A stretch of 64,000 bases of DNA, from assembly GCA_025174535.1 (NCBI GenBank), contig JALBUN010000001.1, positions 1,178,001 through 1,242,000 on the forward strand, in the 5' to 3' direction. This DNA is from Cantharellus purpuraceus. Lineage: Eukaryota > Basidiomycota > Agaricomycetes > Cantharellales > Hydnaceae. A program made the translations under genes and the position numbers. Shown piece by piece: positions 45,653-56,207 of the stretch; the first letter of the stretch is position 1; every line of letters starts with the position of its first letter. The notes beneath the pieces were generated by a model. It was given only the letters and a program-made list of their open reading frames with translations. It was not told where the DNA came from and made no database searches.

Positions 45653-46066
45653 GAAATATCTAGATGGGAATGCAGGCTCTTCGTGGACACCTCTTCCACA
45701 ACTCTATGCAGCATATCATCGGGCTCCTCACTAACCACCATACCTCTCATCGCCTCAATCAATCAACCAGGTCTCATCAATTGGCCAAATATCCCCTATC
45801 CTGCCAAAGACAGCTACATTGTCTGGGCAGGGGAGTGTCGCACGTCTGTAACGGGACGCTTGTAGACGTTGTGTTGTCTCGTGACAGTTTGGGCTGGGGC
45901 TATTAGTAGACAACTTTATGCTTCGTTTTTACAGCAGTGTATACGGACTTCTCCCTCCGGCTACATTGGCCAGCCTTGACACTTTCGATCTTAGGCCAGT
46001 GGGGGTTGTATTCTCTCAACTTTGACTTCCTCCGCTAAGCGGCGCTTCTTTTATTGTTGACGTGCT

Positions 46067-47577
46067 ATGTTTCTGTACAACAGAATTGCTACAATAAATC
46101 ATCTTTCTCCCTCTCACATCAGAGCGCGAGTGCTCTAGTTAAGGCTGCGTAACAGGCCTGACTCACGGGAATTATGGGGTCTACAGAGGTTCATGATATG
46201 AGGCCGTCAGTTAACTTGGTGTAATCGGGTATTGCATCAAACGGTAGCATACCGTTCCAAATTGACACCCTGGGCTGCTATGGCAGTGAGAACTATCGCC
46301 GAGAGAATAAACACGTTGAAATCATGATGTGAAGCCACTCCAGCATTCTCTGCGAACCTCATCACAGGGCACATGCAAAGAAATGCCATAACCTCGACGA
46401 ACGCACACGGAGTCGAACAAACGTTGTCTATGACACCTCTCATCGATCCATTCATCACAGCAGCGAATCCATGTCGCAATTCAAACGCAAGGGAAACGTT
46501 ACTTCCTTTTTCATCATCCAGAAAGCTCCCGGAGGGGGTGTCTGCCTCACTTTATCTTCAACGCAGCCTGTCCATGATTCCTCCAGTCATTCAGGTTTGG
46601 ACTAGAAGTTCTTCCGCGGTAGCAACGATGCGGTGGTGATTATGGCCTACCATCTGGAGTTGGCTAGATAAATGCACGTGTGGCTACTTCCATGATGATT
46701 TACTTGACCATTTCCACTGCTTAGCAGCGGGTCCGCCAAACCATACATGACTCCTAAAATCCCGTGTCGCGCGTCATCACGAAGAGGAGAGAGCGTGGCC
46801 GCGAGATGGAATTGAAGCTACCACTCGAACGTCGAGGCGCTTGTGCCCTGGTAGCGTGGGCATTGCGCACTCTGATGCTTGTGCATGAGTCTCCTGTCAT
46901 CCTCCGAAGCACGGTAAAAACCCGTATTCCTATCAAATCACTCTCGTAATGCGACAATTCCGACTCGGAGAAAAAAGGTTTCATGATCAGCTGAGTCGTG
47001 CCCTAGTGCCTGAAGCATAGCGCTCTCTAAAAGATCTTCAAAACTTTTGCGATTGGACACCTGTCAACATCCTGTGGGGTGGCAGGGTTGACACAGGAGC
47101 ACGTGGCGCCAGCTCGACGACGTCGTAATTTGGACCTGGACAGCCGCCGAGAACCTGCATCCTTCACGCAGCTCGAGAGATTTGCCGATCGAAGCCAATC
47201 AGCTGTATAATATTTCTTCCTTGAATCAATGGGTCTTTCAACTTGAACCCATCATTCTTAAAAAGCCCTTCAAGGTCTGTGGAGTGGTCTGCTGGCAATC
47301 AATCAGCTAGAAGCTCTTGCTTCGTTGATAATCATGACTTGAAATGGGGAAGGCAAAATGAAATTACTGTTGACCATTTCTTTCAAGCGATCACGCTGAT
47401 TTGAGCGCGGTAGTTTGAGCTATTTGGCAGGTTACCCATATTGTTGCACTTAAGAGTGCTATAAGAGTCTATCCGTCACAAATTGTGACCGACACTTTAA
47501 TTTACACATTGAACCACCTAGTCCGAAGCGCCAGCGTCCTAGCCGAAAGCACGGTCGTTCTCTCCCATCCACCACAA
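46067..47577. other. 1.5-kb gap between the HD array and the F-box gene
   Basis: No gene recognised. A minus-strand frame at 46237-46479 has two hydrophobic stretches but no family resemblance I can name. No repeat of the HD cassettes continues beyond about 46066. Confidence 0.45.
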
Positions 47578-49299
47578 TGTACATACTAGATCACCAGGCG
47601 CAAGTACTGTCGGCCCTCCCAGAGGATGTCCTGCTCGAAATATCCAATTATCTCGATGTGGAGGATATATTCACATTGCGTGCAGTAAGTGGACTGCCAC
47701 CTTTCTAGATAGATCTTCTTACAGGCTCATGGTAACCTCACCAGTTGAACAGGCGTCTTCACGCTTTCACAAGATCGAGGCATATCTGGCACCAAATGGC
47801 TCTGAACCTTTGCTATCGCCTGCCTTTAGCCATCCCACCCTTACAGAGCCGCTCCAGCATCTCCACACAAGAATTTCAGTCGATTATCAAGCGTGGGTTG
47901 CACCTCGAAAGCAACTGGCGAACAGATCGTCCAAAACCCACCAAGAGGCCTCGTTATTTAGAACTCACAATGTCTAAGGAGCACTACATCTTGATGCTCA
48001 GGCTTCTTCCTGGAGGACGCCTTTTCCTATTAATCACGAACGATGGCAACCTAACCTGCCGAGACATACGGGACGGCCATATTGTTGGCGAGTGGAAGCA
48101 TGGAGGGAGTAAAGTGCACAGTATCGACGTAGATGTAGTCGACGATGGGGAGGCAATGATTCTTACTGTCTCCGTGGATCGTAGGAAGAATTTGGTTTCG
48201 TGAGTAGTTTCTTCAGCATGTTGCCTTTATGGTTCTGAAACCAATGATTTGCTAGATCTGAACCCTCTGAAAGTCACATGGTACACGTACTACGCATCGA
48301 TGTAACCGAGGACCCCGAATCAGGATTGAACGTAGAGTTTGTACACATAATGGCATCTCCATGGGACAGTCCGTGGTGGATTGTCTCTGTTGAAGGGGAC
48401 GTAATTGCAGCATATGCTTGTGAGCTGAAGACCAAGCCGTTGAGTCAGTTTGTTGTGTGGATAGCCAATTGGCGGACAGCAACAGCTGCGGTGGTACATC
48501 TACCCGAGGATGTTATCCATGTGCGTACGCTCCGTCACTGTCATGAGATAGTCTACCTGACGTATGTGCCAATGTTTAGCTACAGACGTGGCCAACCCTC
48601 CAGGTCGTCGGTGGTCAGGTCATCATTCACGAAGAGCGTGGCTGCTCTCCTGCATCTATTGTATTCCCCGTACCAGAAACGCTGTTTTCCACTGAGAGCA
48701 CAGATCCCCTCCCACAAGTCAAAATAACCCCGACTCTCATACAAAAGGGCGACGACGACGACAATGCTTATCAGACCCGTTTCTCCAAGCTATGGCGCAA
48801 CGACCGCTCCCACGCAGGTGTTGGCCGTCCTCTTTCTCTTTTTGCAATCTCAACATCCACCAATATAGAATCCAAGCACACCGTCACCGTGCAGACCTTC
48901 GACCCCTTTCCCACCCCTTCAGCAAGCACCACTTCTGGCTCCACGGCGTCGAGCCCCACGGTTCTCAAGTCCAAAGCTTGGCGACATATGGCACTGGTTC
49001 CGGAAGGTAGAGATGGTTTGCGATTTACGTTTTGTCTGGGCAGATATGGCTCGTTCCCCATATGGGTCGAGGAGGAAGAAGCACCGCCCGACATCGCAGA
49101 TGATATACAATTTGTCCCCAGCCTTCGTCTCATGGGTCTGTTCACAGACCACAAGAATGGTGGGACGAGTCATATTAAGCATATGACCACTCCAGAAGGC
49201 GTCCTTCTGGACGACTTGCAGTGTCTGGATTTCGACGATGCAGAGGGTATACTTTGCGGGGTCACTCATACGGGCGTTTGGATCATTGAGTACTCATAA
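47578..49299 (+). CDS. F-box protein
   Basis: The ATG at 47578 is followed by LSALPEDVLLEISNYLDVED, a clear F-box, then TLRA. A GTAAGT intron (47685-47744) splices to LNRRLHAFTRSRHIWHQM, completing the motif. A second intron (about 48200-48256, GTGAGT..GCTAG) leads to ESHMVHVLRIDVTEDPESGL. A third intron near 48562-48605 brings the frame to GGQVIIHEERGCSPASIVFP and then the last exon, which ends at 49299 with EGILCGVTHTGVWIIEYS. The C-terminal part looks like a beta-rich substrate-recognition region, as in many mushroom F-box proteins. Such proteins join Skp1 and cullin in ubiquitin ligases; the target is unknown. The third intron's donor is weak, so that border is tentative. It converges on MIP. 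Confidence 0.85.
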
Positions 49300-49555
49300 C
49301 TTGTTTGTTAATTTGTTTTCTTTTTTTCTTTGCATGCATCATACTCGTAGAAGAGTATCAAAGGTAACCTCAATATCTTTTTGTCTTGGGAGCTTCCTTG
49401 TACGGTTCATTATGGATAGCTATTTTCAATACCACCCCTCAGTACCTTCACGATCCCGGCCAGTCAGATTCCCGGGAATAGTGTATCTCACTGTTGCTGC
49501 GTCCATTATGTCTATAGTGGTATACGTGCGATACTGCGACCTACATGGTAGTCAT

Positions 49556-52001
49556 TCAAGCATGGATAGATGGTGCCGCCACATCGTCCTTGAGTACCCA
49601 ACCTGCCACCTCTCTCATAGCCTCCGCATCACCCTGCTTGAGCTCAGGGGCATCCAGCACATTGCCGACCATCTCCCAAGGATCCCTACCTCCCCCATGA
49701 ACCAAAACTTCCCGCTTAAACTTCTCGCCTACCTCTCGATCCAATGGATTCGCCTCGAAGAGCTTCTCCCATACACGCCCAGCAATGGCACGATCCAGCA
49801 TATACGAGTAGTACATGGAACCATAGCTATAGAGGTGTCCAAACTGCGTTTGCCAGGACGTCCCGGGCACGGAAGGTATGAAACTCTTGCAATTTTGCAG
49901 TTGCGCAAATGCGGTGGTGCTGTCGAACCCAGGGTTCAGTGGAAGTGACGAATGGTAAATTTGGTCAATGAGGCCGAGAATAATCTGAGCGTGACTGTCC
50001 AAAGCGGATGTGATATTGTCTTCGCTGGAAGGGTATTGTCCTTGACGGTAGGACGCAGAATCCTTGAAGAGGGAGAGCATCCGAGGAGAAGTAAGGAAGT
50101 ATTCCATGAGAATGGAAGGTAATTCAACAAAATCAGTTGCACATCGAGTTCCTGACACGTTTTGGTATTCCGTCCGGCCTACCATTGCTATAATGGATAA
50201 TAAATATTCGCAATCCAGAATATGTGGTCTGAGATACTTACAATGCAGAGCATGACCCATCTCATGACAAAGGGTCACCACTTCTTGCCAGTCGAGATAC
50301 ATAGGTTCACCATGGTTCACTGGGCGCGAGAACTCAAACAGTAGCACCGAGACGGGTAGTTGATATGTGCCCTGGCGACCTCGTATAGTGTACCGGTTAA
50401 ATGGGAGAAAGTCGCGGACAGCCTCAACAGAAGCATCCTTGTTCATGTCTTCAGCAGTGAAGTCCCCGTGCTCATCGTCGTCATCGGTCCGCCTGGAGCA
50501 GACGACAGTGTAGTGTGCGGCACCATTAGCCTTACCCTCTCGATGGAACAGGTCGATATAGAGCCACCCAATTAACCCTTCATCCTCGTGCATTACCTCC
50601 AACTTCCGCACATCCTGGTGCCAAACTTCGCCCTGAAGGACTTCAGCAGGACGAAAGGATATGCCGTATAAGTGTGAGAACAAGCGAGACAGCCCGAGGA
50701 ATACTCTGCCTGGTGTTAGAGCGGAAAGCGGGATAGGTGGTGCTTGTCTAGGGGAAGACGAGAAAGCATCCCGATCCCATGCATAGACCCGGGGTGGGTC
50801 TGCAAGCCGTAAATGGGCTTGTTTCTGCTGCGCAATGAAGCTGACAGCCTCTAGGACTTGAGGACGTGTGCGAGAAATTCTTGTCTCCAAGAACTGCATC
50901 ACATTCTCTACAAGATGTGAGGTCAAATATTGGATATAACCCAGTAAAGATGCTGCTTACCCGGAGACTTTGCCATTTTATCTTCCAACACCATATGTGC
51001 ATAGCTTTCCCTCCCGACTAACCGGGAGAGCTCGGCTCTCGCCTTCAATAGCCGTTCTAACACCTCTAATTGCTCAGGCGTGCTAGAATGGGCCGCAAGA
51101 TACAGTTTCCGCCTGGCTACATCTTCTGAAGGACTTTGCATGATGAGCTGTGCTTCTGCACTACCAGGGTAGATCTGCAAAGGCATTCTGGAGTTCTTGA
51201 GCTTTAAGCGGAACAGACCTCTCGATGAACCCCCGCGTAAGTCATCTAGCTCCAAGGTCACCGGCGGCCGTGTAGCATGTGCCCCATTCAAAAATGACCT
51301 TCCAAGCACAAGGATCTCGGAAGACAGAGAAACGAAGCGCTGGCGCTGCTCGGGAGGTAGATCAATACCGGACTTCGCAAAATCTCGCCAGAAAATAAGA
51401 GCAGTTTGATATGCTTCTGGACTCAGCGTGCTGACAAGGGCTTCATCCGCCAGCACGATTTTTAGAACCTGCCCTGGATGTCAAGACGATGTGTGACAGA
51501 ATCAGAACGTTATTTCACCTCAGATAGTCCGGCGTTAGTATTCAATACATTCATAAACTCAGAGAGCATCCCGTATGCGTCATTGGCACTTTCTACCCAA
51601 ACCGGATCTGGGTGGGCATTTCGCACTAATTCGGCGAGGTCAATAACACTACAGAGCATGTCACTGAGCCGGTCGAGATTTTTGACGACTCTGAGCATCT
51701 CTGAGCGTGATGAGGGAGCTCGAAGGATACGGTCAACAAGCCGCCGAGCTCGTGACAACGTCAATGCTGCTACATCTTTAAACTGGGACGGCCGTTGAAG
51801 AAGTGGATGATGGAAAAGTCCTGTCGACGTCAAAGGTGACCCGAGGATTGTTGGCCTAGGTATGTCGAAAAACGGAATGAGAGATAGATCGTCTGCGGAT
51901 GCTGGCCGTACCGTCGCAAAACTCGCCCGAAGGCCAGAGACGCGTGGTGTTTTCTTCCGTAGACATCCTTTGAACCTGAACAAAGGACGCGGGGAGAGCA
52001 T
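49556..52001 (-). CDS. MIP: Mitochondrial intermediate peptidase (M3 family)
   Basis: Four exons on the minus strand. The ATG at 52001 starts an Arg-rich mitochondrial presequence. Exon 1 ends at GLSE and joins, by acceptor GGGCAG, to VLKIVLADEALVSTLS; exon 2 ends AKSP and joins ENVMQFLETR. The zinc-binding motif HEMGHALH lies near 50,245-50,268, split by an intron that joins ALH to SMVGRTEYQNVSGTRCATDF, and the downstream zinc ligand lies in VELPSILMEYF. The end at 49556 is intact. The enzyme removes an octapeptide from imported precursors in the matrix. MIP is the classical neighbour of the agaricomycete A (HD) mating locus; here it is about 6 kb from the HD1 array and 12 kb from the HD1/HD2 pair. 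Confidence 0.95.
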
Positions 52002-52229
52002 GAGCTGCTGCCGGCGTCTAATCCGAGGCCGCCGCTAACGAGATCATCTCATGCTCCAAATTCCCTTTTACCCCGGCGTAGGTATTTCAATCAAAGACAT
52101 TGGACGGAGTATGGTTTGAAAATGGCATGCAATGATAACATACATAACAAGAGCGAAAAGTTGGGGTCTAGCGATATCATGGCACTAGAATGCAGAAAAA
52201 AAAATTTGATGTTGAAAAGGAACAAAGTT

Positions 52230-54319
52230 CTACTCATATGAACCATTGACCGAGCTATACTCGCCCCCCCGTCGTTCAGAGCTCGCGTCGTCAGGATGTG
52301 CAGAACCATTTGTCGATTCGCTACCACCATTTAATCCGGAGGGCCCTGCCAAAGGGGGGCTATCTGTGGGGGGAAGTGGTGCACCAGGCACGGGCTCCAC
52401 AGCGTAGAACCAGAATTTGCTCTTTTTCTTGCCTGCTACAGAAGGTAATGCGACCTCGTTGGGGCGCAGGTTGGCTGGTTTCGGCGGCTGTGGGGAATCA
52501 GGGTCAATATCCATGGGTTCTTCGTGTAGGGATGGTGTCGCGGAGACACTAGTACGGGAACGTTTCGCTGATGTTGCGAGTTCGAGCAATTGGTCAGGTG
52601 GTGCACCCAGCCGGCTAGATCGTCGTTCACCCCGCCACTCGCTGTGAGAGGCACGACTGCCGTTGGCAGTGATAACAGCAGTCCGTGTGGATCGACGTCG
52701 CTCGGTTCCCGCCAAAGCAGCTGCACGTCGAGGACGACGAGATTTGCCGTAGCCACCGTCCTCGAAATCGTCATCGGATAGAGGCTCATCGTTGATGAAA
52801 TCCGCTTCATCATCCATACGATCTTGGTAGTCGTCATCAATGAACTCGTCGTCCTCCTGTCAATAGAGTAAGACATCAAGCAAACAGATAAGCTCAATTA
52901 GACTAGCGTACATCATCTTCTCCAGTGTGGTAGACGTAGTCTGGCTTGTAGGTGGAGCGCCGGGTACGTGGACCTCTGAGGCTGACCTCTGCCACTTGAG
53001 CTGCAGCTAACTGCTTCTGCAATAGCCTCTTCCGTGCTTTCGCGACACGCTACGGATGGAAAGTGAGGTCCTTCCTTCGTAAAAAGACATTTTCACCTAC
53101 CTGTAATTCGGAGTCCACTGCCTCAACTCTGTTCTCAAGGACCTTGATCAAAGCAAAGTGGGCTGCGTCGCTTTTTGTTCGCTTTACGCCTTCCTTGGCC
53201 GGTGGAGGGGCAGTTTCCTTTAGGTCTTCAATTACTTGTAGATATTCATCCTTGGTAGTGGCAACCTTGATGAAAGTCGCAGTTACTTTCCAAGGATTGG
53301 TTGAGACATATAAACGAGGCGATGCTAAAAAAAGAGGGTCAATCGCGTCCTAAATGCAACATTCTCGCGTCATATGAAATAAGAAACTCAAGGATATCAG
53401 AAACACATCCCGCAAAGGATATTTCAACGGTTGAGGACGTGTCATTTTCGAAACAAACAGGCGCAAATAAGTGGAATGAAGGAATTTGACCAACCATCGA
53501 CTGCCCAGTAACGTTTTTTTTTCGCGTCTTGACCTAGGGGGATCATCATGAGATTACGTTTCGAATGGGGATCGCTTTCGGAAAGTCGCTGGGCTTCCTG
53601 TGCGAGTTCAACATTTGTTTTTTTGTGTTTCATGTGAACCACGCCCCAACTACGATCAATGATGCCTTTAATTTCGGCGCTGTAGCTAAGTTGCCATTCC
53701 ACGAGTTGACGGAGTATACGAAGCTTGAAAATGCTGGAAATTGAGGTGTGGCGCACACAAAGGGAGCAGACGTACTTTGAAATCCCATGGTAGCTTAAAG
53801 AACTCATTCGGATCATGTCCAGCAAAAGGATCGAGATTCCTCATCTGCTTCTCATCCCAAAAGTTCGTACGCTCGCTTTTCGCCATCCACTCTGCAAAGA
53901 AGGCAGCGACTGTGCTCGAGATGACTTCAGGACTGGATACCACCGCCCTGAGACACGCGTCCACGCGATGAGCGATTTAAACGCACCCTATATTACGCGT
54001 CTGGGGCCGCAGATTGAGCATGAACCGAGCTAGAATTTGTTCAAGAATCTGTTGTGGTCCGCTGAACAGCAATGCTTCCTCCAAGCTATGGGGTCACCAG
54101 CCTGTCACTCGCTGCGGACTCAACAAATTAATCAATGACGCACTCTGTAACGCTTTCCAGTCCATCAACCTCCTGCCTGAGCTTTGTGAACTTGCATATG
54201 AACGAGTAGACGAATGCAGTCTCCCAACGGTCTTCTGGATGTATCGCTGTTGATGGTGGGCAGACGTGACCTTTCTTGACCTCGTCCCCTGTTGGGAGAG
54301 AGGCCATTGTAGATGGCAT
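52230..54319 (-). CDS. WHIM1-domain chromatin-associated protein
   Basis: About eight exons. The start at 54319 gives HPEDRWETAFVYSFICKFT, then LEEALLFSGPQQILEQILAR and RFMLNLRPQ, then SSTVAAFFAEWMAKSERTNF and WDEKQMRNLDPFAGHDPNEF, a DDT/WHIM-like helical region. LRQLVEWQLSYSAEIKGIID and GQDAKKKRYWAVD (about 53700-53490) continue the WHIM1-type fold. The C-terminal third is acidic (DEFIDDDYQD) then basic and Ser-rich with RRPRRAA and KKKSKFWFYAVEPVPG. WHIM regions occur in ISWI-type remodelling partners, where they help sense nucleosome spacing, so a nuclear role in chromatin is likely. The exact orthologue in yeast or animals is not clear to me. It is on the same strand as MIP, 228 bases upstream of it. 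Confidence 0.72.
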
Positions 54320-54574
54320 GTGGTGGCAGCGGGAAGCAGGCGACAGATGTGTCGGAGTAGGTGGTGGAGAACGGGCACCTGGCTATGGGCGTTCTGTATG
54401 AAGATACCATCCCTAACCTTATTCTATCGGGTTTATAATTCGCGTTTCCCACAACGAATAGTGTGACATACAGCAGAGAAAAAGAGAGTATATTCGCTGA
54501 AACATACACGATAGAAGGTAGGAAACAGACCAGAAGAAATCCAACCAACACACAAAGGGTAAATATACAGTATA

Positions 54575-55116
54575 TTAACCAGGTCCAACCTAAAGCACAG
54601 CTCAGCTTGACCAGATACAATTTCACCGTATTTCCCGTCGAAACATACCTTGGGGATATCGTGGTGCTCGCTAAGAGCCTCGAGTTTGTTGTTGAACTCA
54701 TTCACACGGTCCTTGTGGGTCTTATTTGCCATCTTTGCAACTTTCTGTGCAAGCTGTGTGCATGTCGACAGATCAGCCCAAATCCAATCAAACTTGTAAC
54801 ATACGCACACGTTCTCGTTGCATCTCCTCAAATCGCTTCTCCGCCTCGGTCTTACCTCCTTTGACTGCAGGAGAGTTTCGGCTACTACTACCAGGCGTAT
54901 CAACTTTGTCTGCCTCATCCGACGCTGTTTCTTGAAGGCGTGCCCGAGCCTTGTCCGTCTTTTCCTTATCCTTGGATTTGGAAGACTTCTTCTTCCTGCA
55001 AGCCATCAGTAAGGAGACCATCGTGAATTAAAACTAACCCACTTCTTTGTTACACCACCATCTGCCACACCTTTGAGCTTCAATGTACCTCCCGGCCGAA
55101 AATCATAATCTGACAT
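54575..55116 (-). CDS. FAM32A-family spliceosome-associated protein
   Basis: Four exons. The ATG at 55116 gives GGTLKLKGVADGGVTKK, spliced by GTGGGT..CTTGCAG into a Lys-rich stretch and KDKEKTDKARARLQE; then EAEKRFEEMQRERVRMLQ, KVAKMANKTHKDRVNEFNNK and LEALSEHHDIPK. The final exon (54575-54589) is only 15 bases and encodes VGPG and the stop, completing the family ending. Total about 128 residues. The order LKLKGV, basic stretch, KTHK.RV..FN and DIPKV defines the family (DUF1754). Human FAM32A sits in the catalytic spliceosome and helps exon ligation; the same role is inferred here. The donor before KVAKMANK is unusual (GTTTGA), chosen because it keeps the conserved spacing. Confidence 0.88.
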
Positions 55117-56207
55117 TGGTGAATGGTGTAAAGTGTGACATACGTCTGTCACGGTCACATAGGACGGTTGCTCACAGTCCGTTTTGCCAGAATCTGGGTA
55201 ACTGCCGCCTTAATGGATGCATCATTTAGAGGCAATGGTGTTCACATGATTTAGGTACAGCTCGTGAGTGTGGAAAGGATCAGATATTCGACCAATTGAT
55301 TATTTCAAACAATCAGCAGAACATTGGAATATATTTCTCGCAGAATCTGGCAGTCCTTAATGTACACATCTAATTTCGTCGGGCGTTGGCATCAAAGATA
55401 TCAACAGAATAACTCACCCGGACAGCGCTAATGGGGTTTGCATGATTTCTCCCTGACCTACAAACTCAGAAATCGAAAGTGAGCAACGAACAGTCTATTT
55501 CATTCAATATCCGGAGTCGTCCCTTGGCTACCGTGAGGCCCGTGAGGCGATCAACAATATTTGTTGTGGCCGAAAGCACCAATAACTCATATCCTGCTCT
55601 CGTTCAGAAATACGAGAAGCTCCGTTCGTCGCGTGAACTAATCTTATCATCCGCGTCGTCAGTCCTTGGGCACATGATCCACCCGGAATGGCGAAAGTCT
55701 CGACACAGCAACCGTTGTTCCAACCTTCTTCACCGTGTTGAAGTGCGGGTATACTCTTGAATGGACCTTCAGACTCGACGACTTGCAACATTGCTATGCA
55801 GTATCCATGATCAAATGATTAGGGTGCGGGTTATACTTCACGTTGGTTTTTGTTTACCCTTGGTTCAACTACGGTTCGGGTGCCTTGTTGCTCCGTTACT
55901 TCATTTGATTTGCCGCATTTAACTTCTAACAGGATAGCCAATGAGTTGTTATTCCATTGCGCGGCTTCTTAAGTGTGACTTCGAGTGTTCGAGACTACTC
56001 TTCTGTCAAATTTGGGGAAGCAGCTCCTCTACGGCTTAGAATCAGATAGGCCAGATTGCAACTTAGTATGGACATGTCTACCAAATAGACACAGACAAAT
56101 GCATGCTGTTAGTGCTCTTCCTAAGCTTTGTTTGAAATCACATGTTCAAGTAGTGTAGTCTGAATGTATGAGCTGGTGGGTGTCGGGCGCTTGTTGGCTA
56201 AACCGCA
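55117..56207. other. 1.1-kb gap between FAM32A and COG1
   Basis: The two genes are divergent, so this holds both promoters. No additional gene, RNA or repeat is recognised. Confidence 0.5.

Larger units (their letters stand above)
43733..46066 (+). repeat. HD1 cassette copy C
   Basis: This direct copy of A extends through the full gene and 3' flank. Its first 370 bases correspond to 40283-40625 of A, with an internal tandem duplication (43811-43935). Its 3' flank, with CTCTCAACTTTGACTTCCTC at about 46012, is the inverted counterpart of 41340-41380. Arms B and C form a long inverted repeat around a spacer of about 380 bases (43728-44107). Confidence 0.8.
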
